Shown: positions 16,581 to 24,659, counted from the stretch's first letter. The stretch: 64,000 nt of DNA from Streptomyces sp. CT34 (GCF_000805335.1 NZ_KN708638.1:2365632-2429631); one strand, 5' to 3'. The notes: generated from the sequence alone by a model not told the origin. A program made the numbers and translations.

Positions 16581-17450
16581 GTGGAGTTGACCAGAATACG
16601 TCGCACCATGCTCGTCGTCCTCGGTGCGGTGCTCACCGTGGGTGGCTGCACGTCCGGTACGGCCGACAGGGCCGGCGGTACGGCCGGTGCTCCGGCGACG
16701 CCCGTGGCGGGAGCGGCGGGTGCGGCGGCGACCGTGATGATGGATGACATCACCGCGGTGTTCGAGAACGGTGCCACCGTTCCGCAGTACGCCTACATCA
16801 CCGATCTGCACGACGGTTGTGGCTACACGGCGGGGTGGATCGGGTTCTGCAGCCAGAGCGGCGACATGCTCGGGTTGGTGAAGTCGTACAACGCCGCCGC
16901 ACCCCACAACGTGCTCGCGAAGTACACCACCGTCCTTCAGCGACTGGCCGACTCGGGAAGCGAGGACACCGGCGCGCTGGGCGGGGCGTTCGTGCGCGAC
17001 TGGAAGAAGGCCGCCCTGGACCCGGCCTTCCGGAGGCTGCAGATCCAGGTGGGACACGACACGTACCTCACCCCGGCCAGGAAGCTGGGCGCGCAGGAGG
17101 GGGTGAAGAGCGAACTGGGTCTGGAGAACCTCTTCGACACCGCCCTGATGATGGGCCAGGGTGCCGACGACTGCGACGGCATGGTGAAGATCGCCCATGA
17201 GACCGACAAGGCGCTCGGGGGCAACCCGGCCTCCGGCGTGAACGAGGCGACGTGGCTGGCCCGGTTCAACACCGTCCGCCGGAAGCACATGAAGCACCCC
17301 TGCACTCCCGACCGCGGGAGCGACTGGCCGCAGGCGGTCGACCGGTCGCGGGCTCTGCAGGAGCTCGCGGACCGCGGCGAGTGGGATCTGAAGGCTCCGC
17401 TGACCGTGAGCGCCGACTTCAAAAGGACCATCAGCAGGCCGCAGGACTGA
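16581..17450 (+). CDS. GH46 chitosanase-like lipoprotein
   Basis: Hydrolyses chitosan between glucosamine units. GTG 16581 has GGAG 6 bp upstream; TTG 16587 is an alternative. The 289-aa protein has a lipoprotein signal with lipobox VGGC (Cys23), then the GH46 domain: Glu62 in AVFENGATVPQYAY (general acid), Asp78 in HDGCGYTAGWIGF (general base region) and GDMLGLV. Later come KYTTVLQRLADSG, FVRDWKKAALDPAFRRLQ and LFDTALMMG. Order and spacing match Streptomyces chitosanases. A Cys pair in DGCGYTAGWIGFC is unusual. The lipid anchor would keep it at the cell surface, fitting the neighbouring matAB genes, whose polymer can be partly deacetylated. Confidence 0.85.
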   Translation: MELTRIRRTMLVVLGAVLTVGGCTSGTADRAGGTAGAPATPVAGAAGAAATVMMDDITAVFENGATVPQYAYITDLHDGCGYTAGWIGFCSQSGDMLGLVKSYNAAAPHNVLAKYTTVLQRLADSGSEDTGALGGAFVRDWKKAALDPAFRRLQIQVGHDTYLTPARKLGAQEGVKSELGLENLFDTALMMGQGADDCDGMVKIAHETDKALGGNPASGVNEATWLARFNTVRRKHMKHPCTPDRGSDWPQAVDRSRALQELADRGEWDLKAPLTVSADFKRTISRPQD

Positions 17451-17564
17451 CACACTTCGCGCTACCCACCGCGCCGACCCGTTCATCAGCTTTGCTGACT
17501 CTTTTCGCGGGCTTAACGACTTCTCTACCGCCCGCACATTCTCAGCCACTAGTGTCCGGATCTT

Positions 17565-18215
17565 GTGCAGACCATTCCGGAGGGCCAGGCGCCCGCCGGG
17601 GACGAAGTGACGCCTGAAGCGTCCGCGTCTCCCAATATTCCCTCTCAGGGGCCTACCTCTCAGGGGCCTACCGCGGCCGGTTCCCCGGCCGAGCCCACCG
17701 GTGACACACTGCGTCTAGGTGCCAGACCGATACGGCGCCTCACCCCCAAACCCATCTTCGTCGACGCCTCGGGAGGCCGCCGCAGACGGCTGCGCATCCT
17801 GGTGGCCGCGTTGGTGACCCCGGCAGTGGCCTACGTCGCCCTGCTTGCCAGCACCCTCCTGGGCGGCCCGACTTTGCCGGCGCTGCTGCCGCACCCCTTG
17901 CGGCCGAAGCCGCACGGGGGCGCCGTCGCCGCGCACGAGACGCCCCGGGCCCGGACCTCCCCGACGGCCGCGGCCACCGCCCAGCGGCATCACAGCCCAG
18001 GCCGGGCGGCGACGGTGCCGAAGGCCGGCGGCGCGTCCGGCAAGGCGAAGTCGCCCTCGACGGCGAAACCGTCCCCGGCCGCGAAACCGTCACCGAGGCC
18101 GAAGCCGTCCGGGAGCCACAAGCCGCCCCCCGGCCAAAAGCCGTCCCCGCACCCGAAGCACACGCCGACCCCGACCGCGACGCCCTCCGTCCTGCCCACC
18201 CACGGCGCGCTCTGA
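17565..18215 (+). CDS. matA: MatA-like membrane protein of the PNAG synthase pair
   Basis: GTG 17565 gives a 216-aa protein, though its ribosome site is weak. An N-terminal cytosolic part with APIRRLTPKPIFVDASGGRRRRL precedes one membrane helix (ILVAALVTPAVAYVALLAST). A long Pro/Lys/Ser/Ala-rich extracellular tail (KPSPAAKPSPRPKPSG-type) follows. The start of matB is 138 bp downstream. In S. coelicolor and S. lividans matA-matB are needed for extracellular poly-beta-1,6-N-acetylglucosamine, which makes hyphae clump into pellets. I assign matA from its position next to an unmistakable matB and its topology. Confidence 0.7.
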   Translation: MQTIPEGQAPAGDEVTPEASASPNIPSQGPTSQGPTAAGSPAEPTGDTLRLGARPIRRLTPKPIFVDASGGRRRRLRILVAALVTPAVAYVALLASTLLGGPTLPALLPHPLRPKPHGGAVAAHETPRARTSPTAAATAQRHHSPGRAATVPKAGGASGKAKSPSTAKPSPAAKPSPRPKPSGSHKPPPGQKPSPHPKHTPTPTATPSVLPTHGAL

Positions 18216-18353
18216 CTCAGCTGACGATCCGCCAGGAACCTCTGGGCCCCTGGGCGGCGCCCGCAGCCCACCGCCTCCGCGCAGCCCTTCCTCGGCACCT
18301 CCCTGGCAGGCCGATCAGTTCCAGAACGCATCGTTCATCCAGAAATCACCGAT

Positions 18354-20501
18354 GTGAGCCCTTCTCCCCAGCGTGGCCGTACCGCCCGCGAAACGCCGGT
18401 GCGCACCCACTGGGTGCTGCTGGTGACCATGGTGCTGACCCTTACCCTCACACTGCTCATCGAGGGTTACACGCAGCACATGTTCGGCTTCCAGGACGAC
18501 GGCGGGAACCCTCCGCAGGGACCCGTCGACCAGGTGCCGCCCTCGGTCGAGAACGGCGGCCCGGTGATCTCGGCAAGCGGATCCGCACCGGTCTCGCTCG
18601 CCCCACCGGCGCACACCGTGGTGCTCACCTTCGACGACGGCCCGGACCCGACCTGGACCCCCAAGGTCCTGGCGACGCTGGAACGGCACCACGTGCCCGC
18701 GACCTTCTTCCTCGTGGGCACCGGCGTGGCCACACACCCCGAGCTGGCCGCGCGGATGGCGAAGGATCACGACGAACTCGGCCTGCACAGCTTCACCCAC
18801 CCCTATCTGCCCAGCCTGCCCGGCTGGCAGCGCACGATGGAGATGCGCGAGGACCAGCTCGCGGTGGCCGGCGCCGCGGGTGTCACCAGCAACCTCTTCC
18901 GCCCGCCGTACTCGTCCAGCGCCGACGCGGTGGGCAACGCCGACTGGGGCACGATGCGACAGCTCGGCAAGCTGGGCTATCTGACCGTGCTCGTCACCCA
19001 GGACAGCGAGGACTGGCAGAAGCCGGGCGTGGCGAAGATCGTCCACAACGCCACCCCTCCCGGGTCCACCGGCCAGGTGGTCCTCTTCCACGACGCCGGC
19101 GGTGATCGCGCACAGACCGTGGCCGCGCTGGACACGCTGATCCCGCGCCTCCAGGCACGCGGCTACCGCTTCCAGACGGTCAGCCAGGCCTTCCACATCA
19201 CCGACGCCAACCGCCCGGCCTCCACCGGCGAGCACCTGCTCGGCGTCGGACTGCTGTGGCTGCTCAAGGGGGCGCTGTGGGGTCTCAACGGACTCGACAT
19301 GCTGCTGCTCGTCGCCGGACTGCTGGGCATCCTGCGCGCGGTGATCTCCATGATCGCCGCGGCCAGGCATCGGCGGCAGGCCAGGAAGGCGTGGGGAGCG
19401 CCGGTCACCGAACCGGTGTCGGTGATCGTGCCGGCCTACAACGAGTCGGCCGGCATCGAGGCGACCGTCCGTTCCCTGATCGCATCCGACCACCCGGTCG
19501 AGATCATCGTCGTGGACGACGGCTCCAGCGACGGCACCGCCGACATCGTCGAGGCGCTCGGCCTGCCGGGCGTACGCGTGATCCGCCAGCGGAACGCGGG
19601 CAAGCCCGCCGCGCTCAACACCGGGATCGCCGCCGCTTCGTACGAGATCGTGGTGATGATGGACGGCGACACGGTCTTCGAGCCGGACGCGGTCCGCCAT
19701 CTGGTGCAGCCCTTCTCCGACCCGCAGATCGGAGCGGTCTCCGGCAACGCCAAGGTCGTCAACCGGCGTGGCCTGCTGGGCCGTTGGCAGCACATCGAGT
19801 ACGTCGTCGGCTTCAACCTGGACCGGCGGCTCTTCGACCTGGCCCGGTGCATGCCCACGGTGCCGGGCGCGATCGGCGCCTGGCGCCGGACCGCGCTGAT
19901 GCGCGTCGGCGGTGTGTCCGAGGCGACACTCGCCGAGGACACCGACCTCACCATGGCGATCTGGCGTGCCGGCTGGCGCGTGGTCTACGAGGAGAAGGCC
20001 ATCGCCTGGACCGAGGCTCCGGCTTCGCTCGGCGCCCTGTGGCGGCAGCGTTACCGCTGGTGCTACGGGACCCTGCAGGCGATGTGGAAGCACCGCGGCG
20101 CCGTCCGCCAGAGTGGCGCAGCCGGCACGTTCGGCCGCCGCGGGCTGCTCTTCCTGCTGCTTTTCCAGGTACTGCTGCCGCTGTTCGCGCCCTTGGTCGA
20201 CGTGCTGAGCGTGTACGGGCTGATCTTCCTCGACCCCGTCCACGTACTGCTGCTGTGGAGCTCGTTCCTGCTCATCCAGGTCGTCACCGGGGCCTATGCG
20301 TTCCGCCTGGACGGCGAACGGTTCGGACCGCTGTGGAGCCTGCCGTTCCAGCAGCTCGTCTACCGCCAGCTGATGTACCTCGTGGTGGTCCAGTCGGTGG
20401 CCACGGCGCTGTCCGGCAGCCGCCTGCGCTGGCAACGCATGGAACGCTACGGCTCCCACCAGGAACCACCACTGTCACCGGCAACGGGGGCACGGGGCTG
20501 A
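18354..20501 (+). CDS. matB: Bifunctional polysaccharide deacetylase/glycosyltransferase MatB
   Basis: Polymerises N-acetylglucosamine and deacetylates it at the cell envelope. The 715-aa protein has an N-terminal membrane helix (about 20-36). Next comes a NodB deacetylase domain (about 88-285) with the Asp pair in TFDDGPDP, the metal motif HSFTHP, and RPPYS. Two membrane helices (about 300-340) precede a GT2 domain with VVDDGSSDG, the MMDGD metal motif, EDTDLT base and QRYRW acceptor motif; C-terminal helices finish it. The deacetylase-GT2 fusion is the MatB hallmark. GTG 18354 lacks a clear ribosome site. A hairpin terminator follows at 20504-20547. Confidence 0.9.
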   Translation: MSPSPQRGRTARETPVRTHWVLLVTMVLTLTLTLLIEGYTQHMFGFQDDGGNPPQGPVDQVPPSVENGGPVISASGSAPVSLAPPAHTVVLTFDDGPDPTWTPKVLATLERHHVPATFFLVGTGVATHPELAARMAKDHDELGLHSFTHPYLPSLPGWQRTMEMREDQLAVAGAAGVTSNLFRPPYSSSADAVGNADWGTMRQLGKLGYLTVLVTQDSEDWQKPGVAKIVHNATPPGSTGQVVLFHDAGGDRAQTVAALDTLIPRLQARGYRFQTVSQAFHITDANRPASTGEHLLGVGLLWLLKGALWGLNGLDMLLLVAGLLGILRAVISMIAAARHRRQARKAWGAPVTEPVSVIVPAYNESAGIEATVRSLIASDHPVEIIVVDDGSSDGTADIVEALGLPGVRVIRQRNAGKPAALNTGIAAASYEIVVMMDGDTVFEPDAVRHLVQPFSDPQIGAVSGNAKVVNRRGLLGRWQHIEYVVGFNLDRRLFDLARCMPTVPGAIGAWRRTALMRVGGVSEATLAEDTDLTMAIWRAGWRVVYEEKAIAWTEAPASLGALWRQRYRWCYGTLQAMWKHRGAVRQSGAAGTFGRRGLLFLLLFQVLLPLFAPLVDVLSVYGLIFLDPVHVLLLWSSFLLIQVVTGAYAFRLDGERFGPLWSLPFQQLVYRQLMYLVVVQSVATALSGSRLRWQRMERYGSHQEPPLSPATGARG

Positions 20502-20503
20502 CG

Positions 20504-20547
20504 GGCAAGGGCCCCGGATCCGGCGGGCGGATTCCCGGGGCCTTGCC
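20504..20547 (+). terminator. Terminator downstream of matB
   Basis: GGCAAGG-G-CCCCGG pairs with CCGGGGCCTTGCC (20535-20547) with a single bulged base and a 17-base loop. It starts 3 bp after the matB stop. Confidence 0.75.
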
Positions 20548-20627
20548 GTTGAGCGCGGTCAGCCGCCAAGTACCGTCTCCACGAGGCCGCGACGCGCTCC
20601 AGGCAGCCGGTGCCGACCGGATACGAC

Positions 20628-21032
20628 ATGGCCGGCACCCGGTACATCCGGTTCCACGACTACCGGAAGCCCGGACGGCGCCCGTTCGACGGGAAGATCA
20701 CCTCGTCCATGGTGGGCCGGGCGGTGGTGTGGTCCCTGCTGTTCAAAGCGATCCCGCTGCGCTTCATGCCCCTGAAAATGCTGCGCGATGCTCGCGAACA
20801 CCTGGGCGAGACGGACTACAGCGTTCCCCAACTCCACTACGCATCCATGCAGTTCGGCGCACCCCAGCGCCAGGATGACGGCCGAGATCCTCGCCGGGGA
20901 TACCGGTACGCCGCCACGTCATGGTGGACGTGCACGGGGGCTACGGGCCCGCTCTTTCGTACGCCGTTTTCCCATCAGTGGCGCCCTTGGTGCCGTCAAG
21001 AGGCGTTCTTCACCAGACCGGACAGCATGTAG
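20628..21032 (+). CDS. Unrecognised ORF, possibly a truncated gene
   Basis: The frame from ATG 20628 encodes MAGTRYIRFHDYRKPGRRPF, then a hydrophobic stretch (SSMVGRAVVWSLLFKAIPLR) and YSVPQLHYASMQFG. After about residue 85 the composition changes to RRGYRYAATSWWTCTG, and the tail overlaps the scar on the other strand. So the reading frame looks like a genuine N-terminal part followed by out-of-frame sequence. No ribosome site is evident and I recognise no family. It may be a gene fragment left by the same deletion that shaped 20996-21341. Confidence 0.3.
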   Translation: MAGTRYIRFHDYRKPGRRPFDGKITSSMVGRAVVWSLLFKAIPLRFMPLKMLRDAREHLGETDYSVPQLHYASMQFGAPQRQDDGRDPRRGYRYAATSWWTCTGATGPLFRTPFSHQWRPWCRQEAFFTRPDSM

Positions 21033-21341
21033 CTGACGACCTGGGAGGCCTCACGGCCGACCTGTTCGTAGTCGTCTGCGAGCGCCAGGGATGTTGCCGC
21101 CTCGCACAGCGTCCCAAAGATCACCGTGCCGGCCATTTTGATCGAGGCCGCGACGAACTCGGCTGTCGTCGGCCCACGCCAGCGGGGGCGGCGACAGCCA
21201 CTCAACGTCGCGCCGGTGCTCGGCGGACCAGCGGTTGACGCCATCGCCGATGTAGCCGGAGACGCCGTGTTTGCGGGCCGTCGACCCCCTGTGGTCAATG
21301 GTGCGTCGATGTCCTTCACCCACTGACGTTCGGCTCACCAA
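20996..21341 (-). pseudogene. Mosaic scar: epimerase fragment joined to TetR C-terminus
   Basis: On the minus strand the 5' part reads KHGVSGYIGDGVNRWSAEHR, the pattern of the substrate part of NAD-dependent epimerase/SDR proteins (usually YIGDGxNRWPAVHRLD). In another frame the 3' part reads FVAASIKMAGTVIFGTLCEA and ALADDYEQVGREASQVVSYM. This fits the end of a TetR-type regulator, and it stops at 20996. The two pieces belong to different families and are out of frame, so this is probably the junction of a deletion. Confidence 0.55.
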
Positions 21342-22060
21342 GGCACCTCCCCTGCGTCGTCGAAGAAGCTGCCGGTCGGGCCGTCGTCGGGCAGGGTCGC
21401 GAGTCGGATCGCGATCGCCGCGCCCTGCTGCGGGGTGCGGACGCCGCGAAATCCGTTGAGGTCGGTCGCGCAGAAGCCGGGGCAGGCAGCGTTGATCAGG
21501 ATGTTCGTGTCGCGCAGCTCCTTGGCGTACTGGACGGTGACGGCGTTGAGGAACGTCTTCGACGGCGCGTAGGCGACGGCGATCGGGCCCGTTTCGGCGC
21601 CGGGAGTGGTCTGCAGGGTGAGTGAGCCCACGCTGCTGGACATATTCACGATCCGCGGCGACGCCGAGCGGCGCAGCAGCGGCAGCATCGCGTTGGTGAC
21701 GCGGATGACGCCGATCACGTTGGTCTCCACGGCCGCCCGCACCGTCGCGACATCGACCGTGGTGGGCATCTGCGGCACGCTGCCGGTTATCCCGGCGTTG
21801 TTGACCAGCACGTCGAGGCGTCCCGCGCGGTCCGCGATCAGCTCGGCGGCGGCGGTCACGCTCGCGCCGTCGGTCACGTCGAGCGGTACGCCGAACGCGT
21901 CGACCCCGGCCACCCGCAGCTTCGCCACGGCGGCCTCGCGATGCTCCTCGTTCCGGGCGCCGACGCCGACGCTCCAGCCGAGGGCGCCCAGACCGGCCGC
22001 GATCTCGTACCCGATGCCCTTGTTCGCGCCGGTCACCAGCGCAATCGTCTGTTCAGTCAT
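21335..22060 (-). CDS. Short-chain dehydrogenase/reductase
   Basis: The 241-aa SDR has TGANKGIGYEIA (cofactor loop, residues about 10-21), GARNEEH, DVLVNNAGI, the catalytic Ser in IVNMSSSVGS, and Tyr/Lys in AVAYAPSKTFLN, followed by NAACPGFCATDLNGF. This sequence is typical of carbonyl-reductase-like SDRs that use NADPH. It is divergent from a LysR gene with 104 bp between starts and an operator-like dyad in the middle, so the LysR protein probably controls it. The inducer and substrate are unknown. Confidence 0.92.
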   Translation of the reverse strand: MTEQTIALVTGANKGIGYEIAAGLGALGWSVGVGARNEEHREAAVAKLRVAGVDAFGVPLDVTDGASVTAAAELIADRAGRLDVLVNNAGITGSVPQMPTTVDVATVRAAVETNVIGVIRVTNAMLPLLRRSASPRIVNMSSSVGSLTLQTTPGAETGPIAVAYAPSKTFLNAVTVQYAKELRDTNILINAACPGFCATDLNGFRGVRTPQQGAAIAIRLATLPDDGPTGSFFDDAGEVPW

Positions 22061-22116
22061 GCCACTGATCCTGTCCGGGCCCAGCGGGAGTTGGCCAACA
22101 CCGATTCGGTGGGCAG

Positions 22117-22135
22117 CGATACCCCACGGGTATCG
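22117..22135. promoter_or_regulatory. LysR-type operator CGATACCC-CAC-GGGTATCG
   Basis: A perfect 8-bp dyad contains T-N11-A (T22120 to A22132), the LysR recognition pattern. It lies between the divergent SDR and LysR genes and covers the presumed -35 of the leaderless lysR transcript. Confidence 0.8.
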
Positions 22136-22152
22136 ATCCCGGTTGTGGCAGG

Positions 22153-22158
22153 TAGTCT
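22153..22158 (+). promoter_or_regulatory. Candidate -10 of leaderless LysR gene
   Basis: TAGTCT lies 6 bp before GTG 22165, with no ribosome site. The operator dyad ends 17 bp upstream. Confidence 0.5.
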
Positions 22159-22164
22159 GCTGTC

Positions 22165-23013
22165 GTGGAGACGCGTGAGTTGCGGTACTTCGTCGCCGTC
22201 GCCGAGGAGTTGCACTTCGGGAGGGCCGCGCAGCGGCTCGGGATCGCGCAGCCCCCGCTGTCGCGGGCGATCCGCCAGCTAGAGCGGCGCCTGGGGGCGA
22301 CGCTGCTGGAACGCACCAGCCGCGCAGTCACCCTGACCGAGGCCGGGGCGGTGCTCCTGCGGGAGGCCCGGGCGGCGCTGGACGCGGTCGAGGCCGCCGA
22401 GCGTCGCACCCGCCGCGCCGCCCGCGCCGCGACCGGCCACGCCGGCGTGGTCCTGGCCACGAAGGCCGGCGCGTCCGGCGAACTGCTGGCGAAACTGCTC
22501 GACACCTACGCCGCCGAACCCGATGCGGTCACCGTCGATCTGCTCCTGTGCGGGATCGGCGAGCAGGAACGGCTGCTGCGTGACGGCCGGGCCGACGTGG
22601 CTCTGCTGCACCGGCCGTTCGACACCACGGCCGGCTTCGACACCGAGGAACTCCGCACGGAGAGACAGGTCGTGGTGCTGCCGGCCGGGCATCCCCTCAC
22701 CGGACGAACTCATGTGCAGATGGCCGAAGTCACCGATCTGCCCGGCCTGCCGATGCCGCGGTGGCCCGGCCGAGACGGCACGTACCCGGACGGCCCCGGA
22801 CCGCAGGCTCGCGACCATGCGCAGTTGCTCCAGCTGATCGCGCTCGGCCGCGCCTGCTGGATCGCTCCGGAGTCGTGCCGAACCCGACTACGCGACGATC
22901 TCGCCGCCGTGCCGGTTCTGGACGCACCGACGGTCACGACGGTCATCGCATGGCCACCGCACAGCCGGTCCCGAGCCGTCGCCGGCCTCGTCCGGGTCGC
23001 GACACGTCTCTGA
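22165..23013 (+). CDS. LysR family transcriptional regulator
   Basis: The 282-aa protein has the N-terminal LysR helix-turn-helix: RELRYFVAVAEELHFGRAAQ, LGIAQPPLSRAIRQLERRLG, LLERTSRAVTLTEAG. An effector domain of about 190 residues follows. It resembles regulators of the benzoate/short-chain dehydrogenase class. GTG 22165 is set by the absence of earlier starts and by a -10 hexamer 6 bp before it. It is divergent from the SDR gene across a T-N11-A dyad. Autorepression and control of the SDR are inferred from that layout. Confidence 0.92.
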   Translation: METRELRYFVAVAEELHFGRAAQRLGIAQPPLSRAIRQLERRLGATLLERTSRAVTLTEAGAVLLREARAALDAVEAAERRTRRAARAATGHAGVVLATKAGASGELLAKLLDTYAAEPDAVTVDLLLCGIGEQERLLRDGRADVALLHRPFDTTAGFDTEELRTERQVVVLPAGHPLTGRTHVQMAEVTDLPGLPMPRWPGRDGTYPDGPGPQARDHAQLLQLIALGRACWIAPESCRTRLRDDLAAVPVLDAPTVTTVIAWPPHSRSRAVAGLVRVATRL

Positions 23014-23128
23014 AAGCCCGCCAAACGATCACGGGCGGGTCCCCTCTCGTTGGCTTGCAGCCTCATCCGCCCGGACGCGCCTCAAGAAGACCGGATCGTG
23101 ATCGCGTTACGAGCTCGGAGAAAAGGGT

Positions 23129-23157
23129 TTGAGCGAGGCGCCGCCCGCCGCTACTTT
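23129..23157 (+). promoter_or_regulatory. Promoter TTGAGC-17-TACTTT of the leader-GNAT-IF-1 unit
   Basis: TTGAGC (23129-23134) and TACTTT (23152-23157) with a 17-bp spacer make a housekeeping-type promoter. The predicted start near 23164 leaves a leader of about 140 nt before the GNAT gene. Confidence 0.65.
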
Positions 23158-23197
23158 CGTGGTGGACCGTGAAGTGCGTCGTATGGAGGTGAGCCCC

Positions 23198-23251
23198 GTG
23201 AACACAGTTACCCATGGGTGCTCCCTCAACCCGTCACGGTCCGGCGGCTGA
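23198..23251 (+). CDS. Candidate 17-residue leader peptide
   Basis: GTG 23198 is preceded by GGAGGTGAG, one of the strongest ribosome sites in the window, 5 bp away. The 17-codon frame (MNTVTHGCSLNPSRSGG) ends at TGA 23249-23251. A hairpin (23264-23294) follows directly and ends at the ribosome site of the GNAT gene. The peptide has no resemblance to known proteins. Its position suggests regulation of the downstream genes by ribosome stalling or by translation rate, as in macrolide-resistance leaders. Confidence 0.5.
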   Translation: MNTVTHGCSLNPSRSGG

Positions 23252-23263
23252 CGTTCGGTGTCG

Positions 23264-23294
23264 CCAGGAGCGCCGGAGATCGAGGCACTCCTGG
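23264..23294 (+). promoter_or_regulatory. Leader hairpin abutting the GNAT ribosome site
   Basis: CCAGGAG pairs with CTCCTGG, extended by GCC/GGC across one mismatch, with a 9-base loop. The AAGGAG ribosome site of the GNAT gene begins on the next base (23295). Confidence 0.55.
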
Positions 23295-23306
23295 AAGGAG
23301 ACTCCG

Positions 23307-24098
23307 ATGAACACGAAGCCTTTCACATCTGGCCTGAGCGAGAACGCGGCGATGATCACGCGCGTAGCGGACGGGCAATGGCATGCACTGGATGACGACC
23401 TGGTGGTCGGCTGCGGGTATGCGGAGCACCGGCCCGACGGACGCTTGTTCGTCAGCATCGACGCCTGGCACGACGCCACCTTCGACCGGCTCGCCGAGGC
23501 GATGTCGGCGGAACTGCCGGCGCCGCTGTACACGGTGGTCGACGAAGCCGACGTCGAGCTGACGGCCGGCTGGCGGCGGGCCGGTTTCACGATCCGGCGC
23601 CGCGAGTGGGAGTACGTCGTGCCGACCGACCCGCGGGTCACAGGGCTCGAAGCAGTCCTGCCGCCTTCGGGCGTGACGATCGTGCCCGCCGGTCAGGCGG
23701 ACGAGAGTCCGCTGCGGGCGGTGGACCGCGCGATCCGTGATGAAGTCGAGGCGACGGTCGGGTGGCGGTCGATGCCCGCGGAGGTGATTCCCCGCCCCGA
23801 AGGCGACACCATCGTCGACCCGTCGAAGTACGCGGTGGCCGCGGCGCCGGACCGCTACCTGGGCCTGATCCGGGTGGTGACGGTGAACCGGCCGCGCATC
23901 GGGCTGGTCGCGGTCCGGGCCGGCGAGCAGCGCCGCGGCATCGCTCGGGCGCTGCTGACCCACGCGCTGGGGACACTGCACCGCACCGGGTTCACCACGG
24001 CCTGGGCCGAAGTCCACGAGTCCAACCCAGCAGCCTCGGCGCTGTTCGAGGGCATCGGCGCCCGGCCGGTGAGCAGCAACCTGGAGCTGGTGCGATGA
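23307..24098 (+). CDS. GNAT family N-acetyltransferase
   Basis: Transfers acetyl groups from acetyl-CoA to an amine. ATG 23307 follows AAGGAG at 6 bp. The 263-aa protein looks like two GNAT repeats. The N-terminal half is degenerate. The C-terminal half has the acetyl-CoA loop [14 protein letters not shown] (motif A, about residues 212-225) and a [19 protein letters not shown] block. The stop codon overlaps the start of a second infA gene (ATGA), so the two are translationally coupled. A ribosome-related substrate (protein N-terminus or antibiotic) is an inference from this coupling. Confidence 0.88.
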   Translation: MNTKPFTSGLSENAAMITRVADGQWHALDDDLVVGCGYAEHRPDGRLFVSIDAWHDATFDRLAEAMSAELPAPLYTVVDEADVELTAGWRRAGFTIRRREWEYVVPTDPRVTGLEAVLPPSGVTIVPAGQADESPLRAVDRAIRDEVEATVGWRSMPAEVIPRPEGDTIVDPSKYAVAAAPDRYLGLIRVVTVNRPRIGLVAVRAGEQRRGIARALLTHALGTLHRTGFTTAWAEVHESNPAASALFEGIGARPVSSNLELVR

Positions 24099-24319
24099 CG
24101 AAGAACAAGAACGTCATCGAAGTCGAGGGCAAGGTCGTCGAGTGCCTGCGCAGCGCCATGTTCACCGTGGAGCTCGAGAACGGCCACCAGGTGCTCGCGC
24201 ACGTCAGCGGGAAGATCCGCAAGAACTACATCAAGATCTACCTGGAGGACCGGGTGCTGGTGGAGCTCCCGCCGTACGACCTGACGCGCGGCCGGATCGT
24301 GTTCCGGTACCGGAACTAG
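24095..24319 (+). CDS. infA: Translation initiation factor IF-1 (divergent paralog)
   Basis: Binds the ribosomal A site during initiation. The 74-aa protein has the IF-1 OB-fold: [60 protein letters not shown]. It differs in many positions from the housekeeping streptomycete IF-1 (which starts near MAKKQGAIEIEG), for example [11 protein letters not shown] in place of HYIRILPDDRV. The normal infA would be expected in the ribosomal-protein cluster, so this is probably a second copy. It overlaps the GNAT gene by 4 bp and is closed by a 17-bp terminator. Confidence 0.92.
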   Translation: MTKNKNVIEVEGKVVECLRSAMFTVELENGHQVLAHVSGKIRKNYIKIYLEDRVLVELPPYDLTRGRIVFRYRN

Positions 24320-24351
24320 CGGCGGCCGGCACCTTCCGCGATAGCTGATCC

Positions 24352-24390
24352 CGGGGCCCCGGTCACGGCGTTTCCGTGACCGGGGCCCCG
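24352..24390 (+). terminator. Strong terminator after infA
   Basis: A 17-bp perfect stem with loop CGTTT lies 32 bp downstream of the IF-1 stop. It is among the most stable hairpins in the window. Confidence 0.9.
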
Positions 24391-24415
24391 ATGACGGCTG
24401 GCACGGCCGCGGCGG

Positions 24416-24529
24416 CCATCGCTCCAGCCACCGCCAGCAGGTCTGGCCCGAGCCGAACCCCCGCTCCAGGGGCAGTAGTTGGCAGGCGATGTCGTTGTGC
24501 AGCACGTACGGGATGCCCTGTGGGCACAG
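24416..24529 (-). pseudogene. IS5-family transposase fragment
   Basis: On the minus strand the frame reads GIPYVLHNDIACQLLPLERG and FGSGQTCWRWLERW, the N-terminal DUF4096-type segment of IS5 transposases (canonically LPxELGFGSGMTCWRRL). Only about 38 codons remain, bounded on each side by terminator hairpins. Neither end of the insertion sequence is recognisable. Confidence 0.7.
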
Positions 24530-24535
24530 GCAGAA

Positions 24536-24570
24536 CGAGGCTCCGGACCGATGACCGGTCCGGAGCCTCG
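24536..24570. terminator. Terminator hairpin upstream of the IS5 scar
   Basis: A perfect 15-bp stem (CGAGGCTCCGGACCG and complement) with loop ATGAC lies between the IS scar and the 3' end of the convergent HxlR gene. Confidence 0.85.
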
Positions 24571-24659
24571 CCGACGGGTGGTCTCAGTGTCGGGCGCCGT
24601 CTGCCCTGAACCTCACGTAGCGCCGATTCGCCCGATCAGGCCCCACAGGGTCGTATCGA

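Noticed and set aside
18315..20459. 714-codon minus-strand frame opposite matB
   Set aside because: It mirrors matB; His/Gln/Arg-rich without domain. matB has all catalytic motifs.
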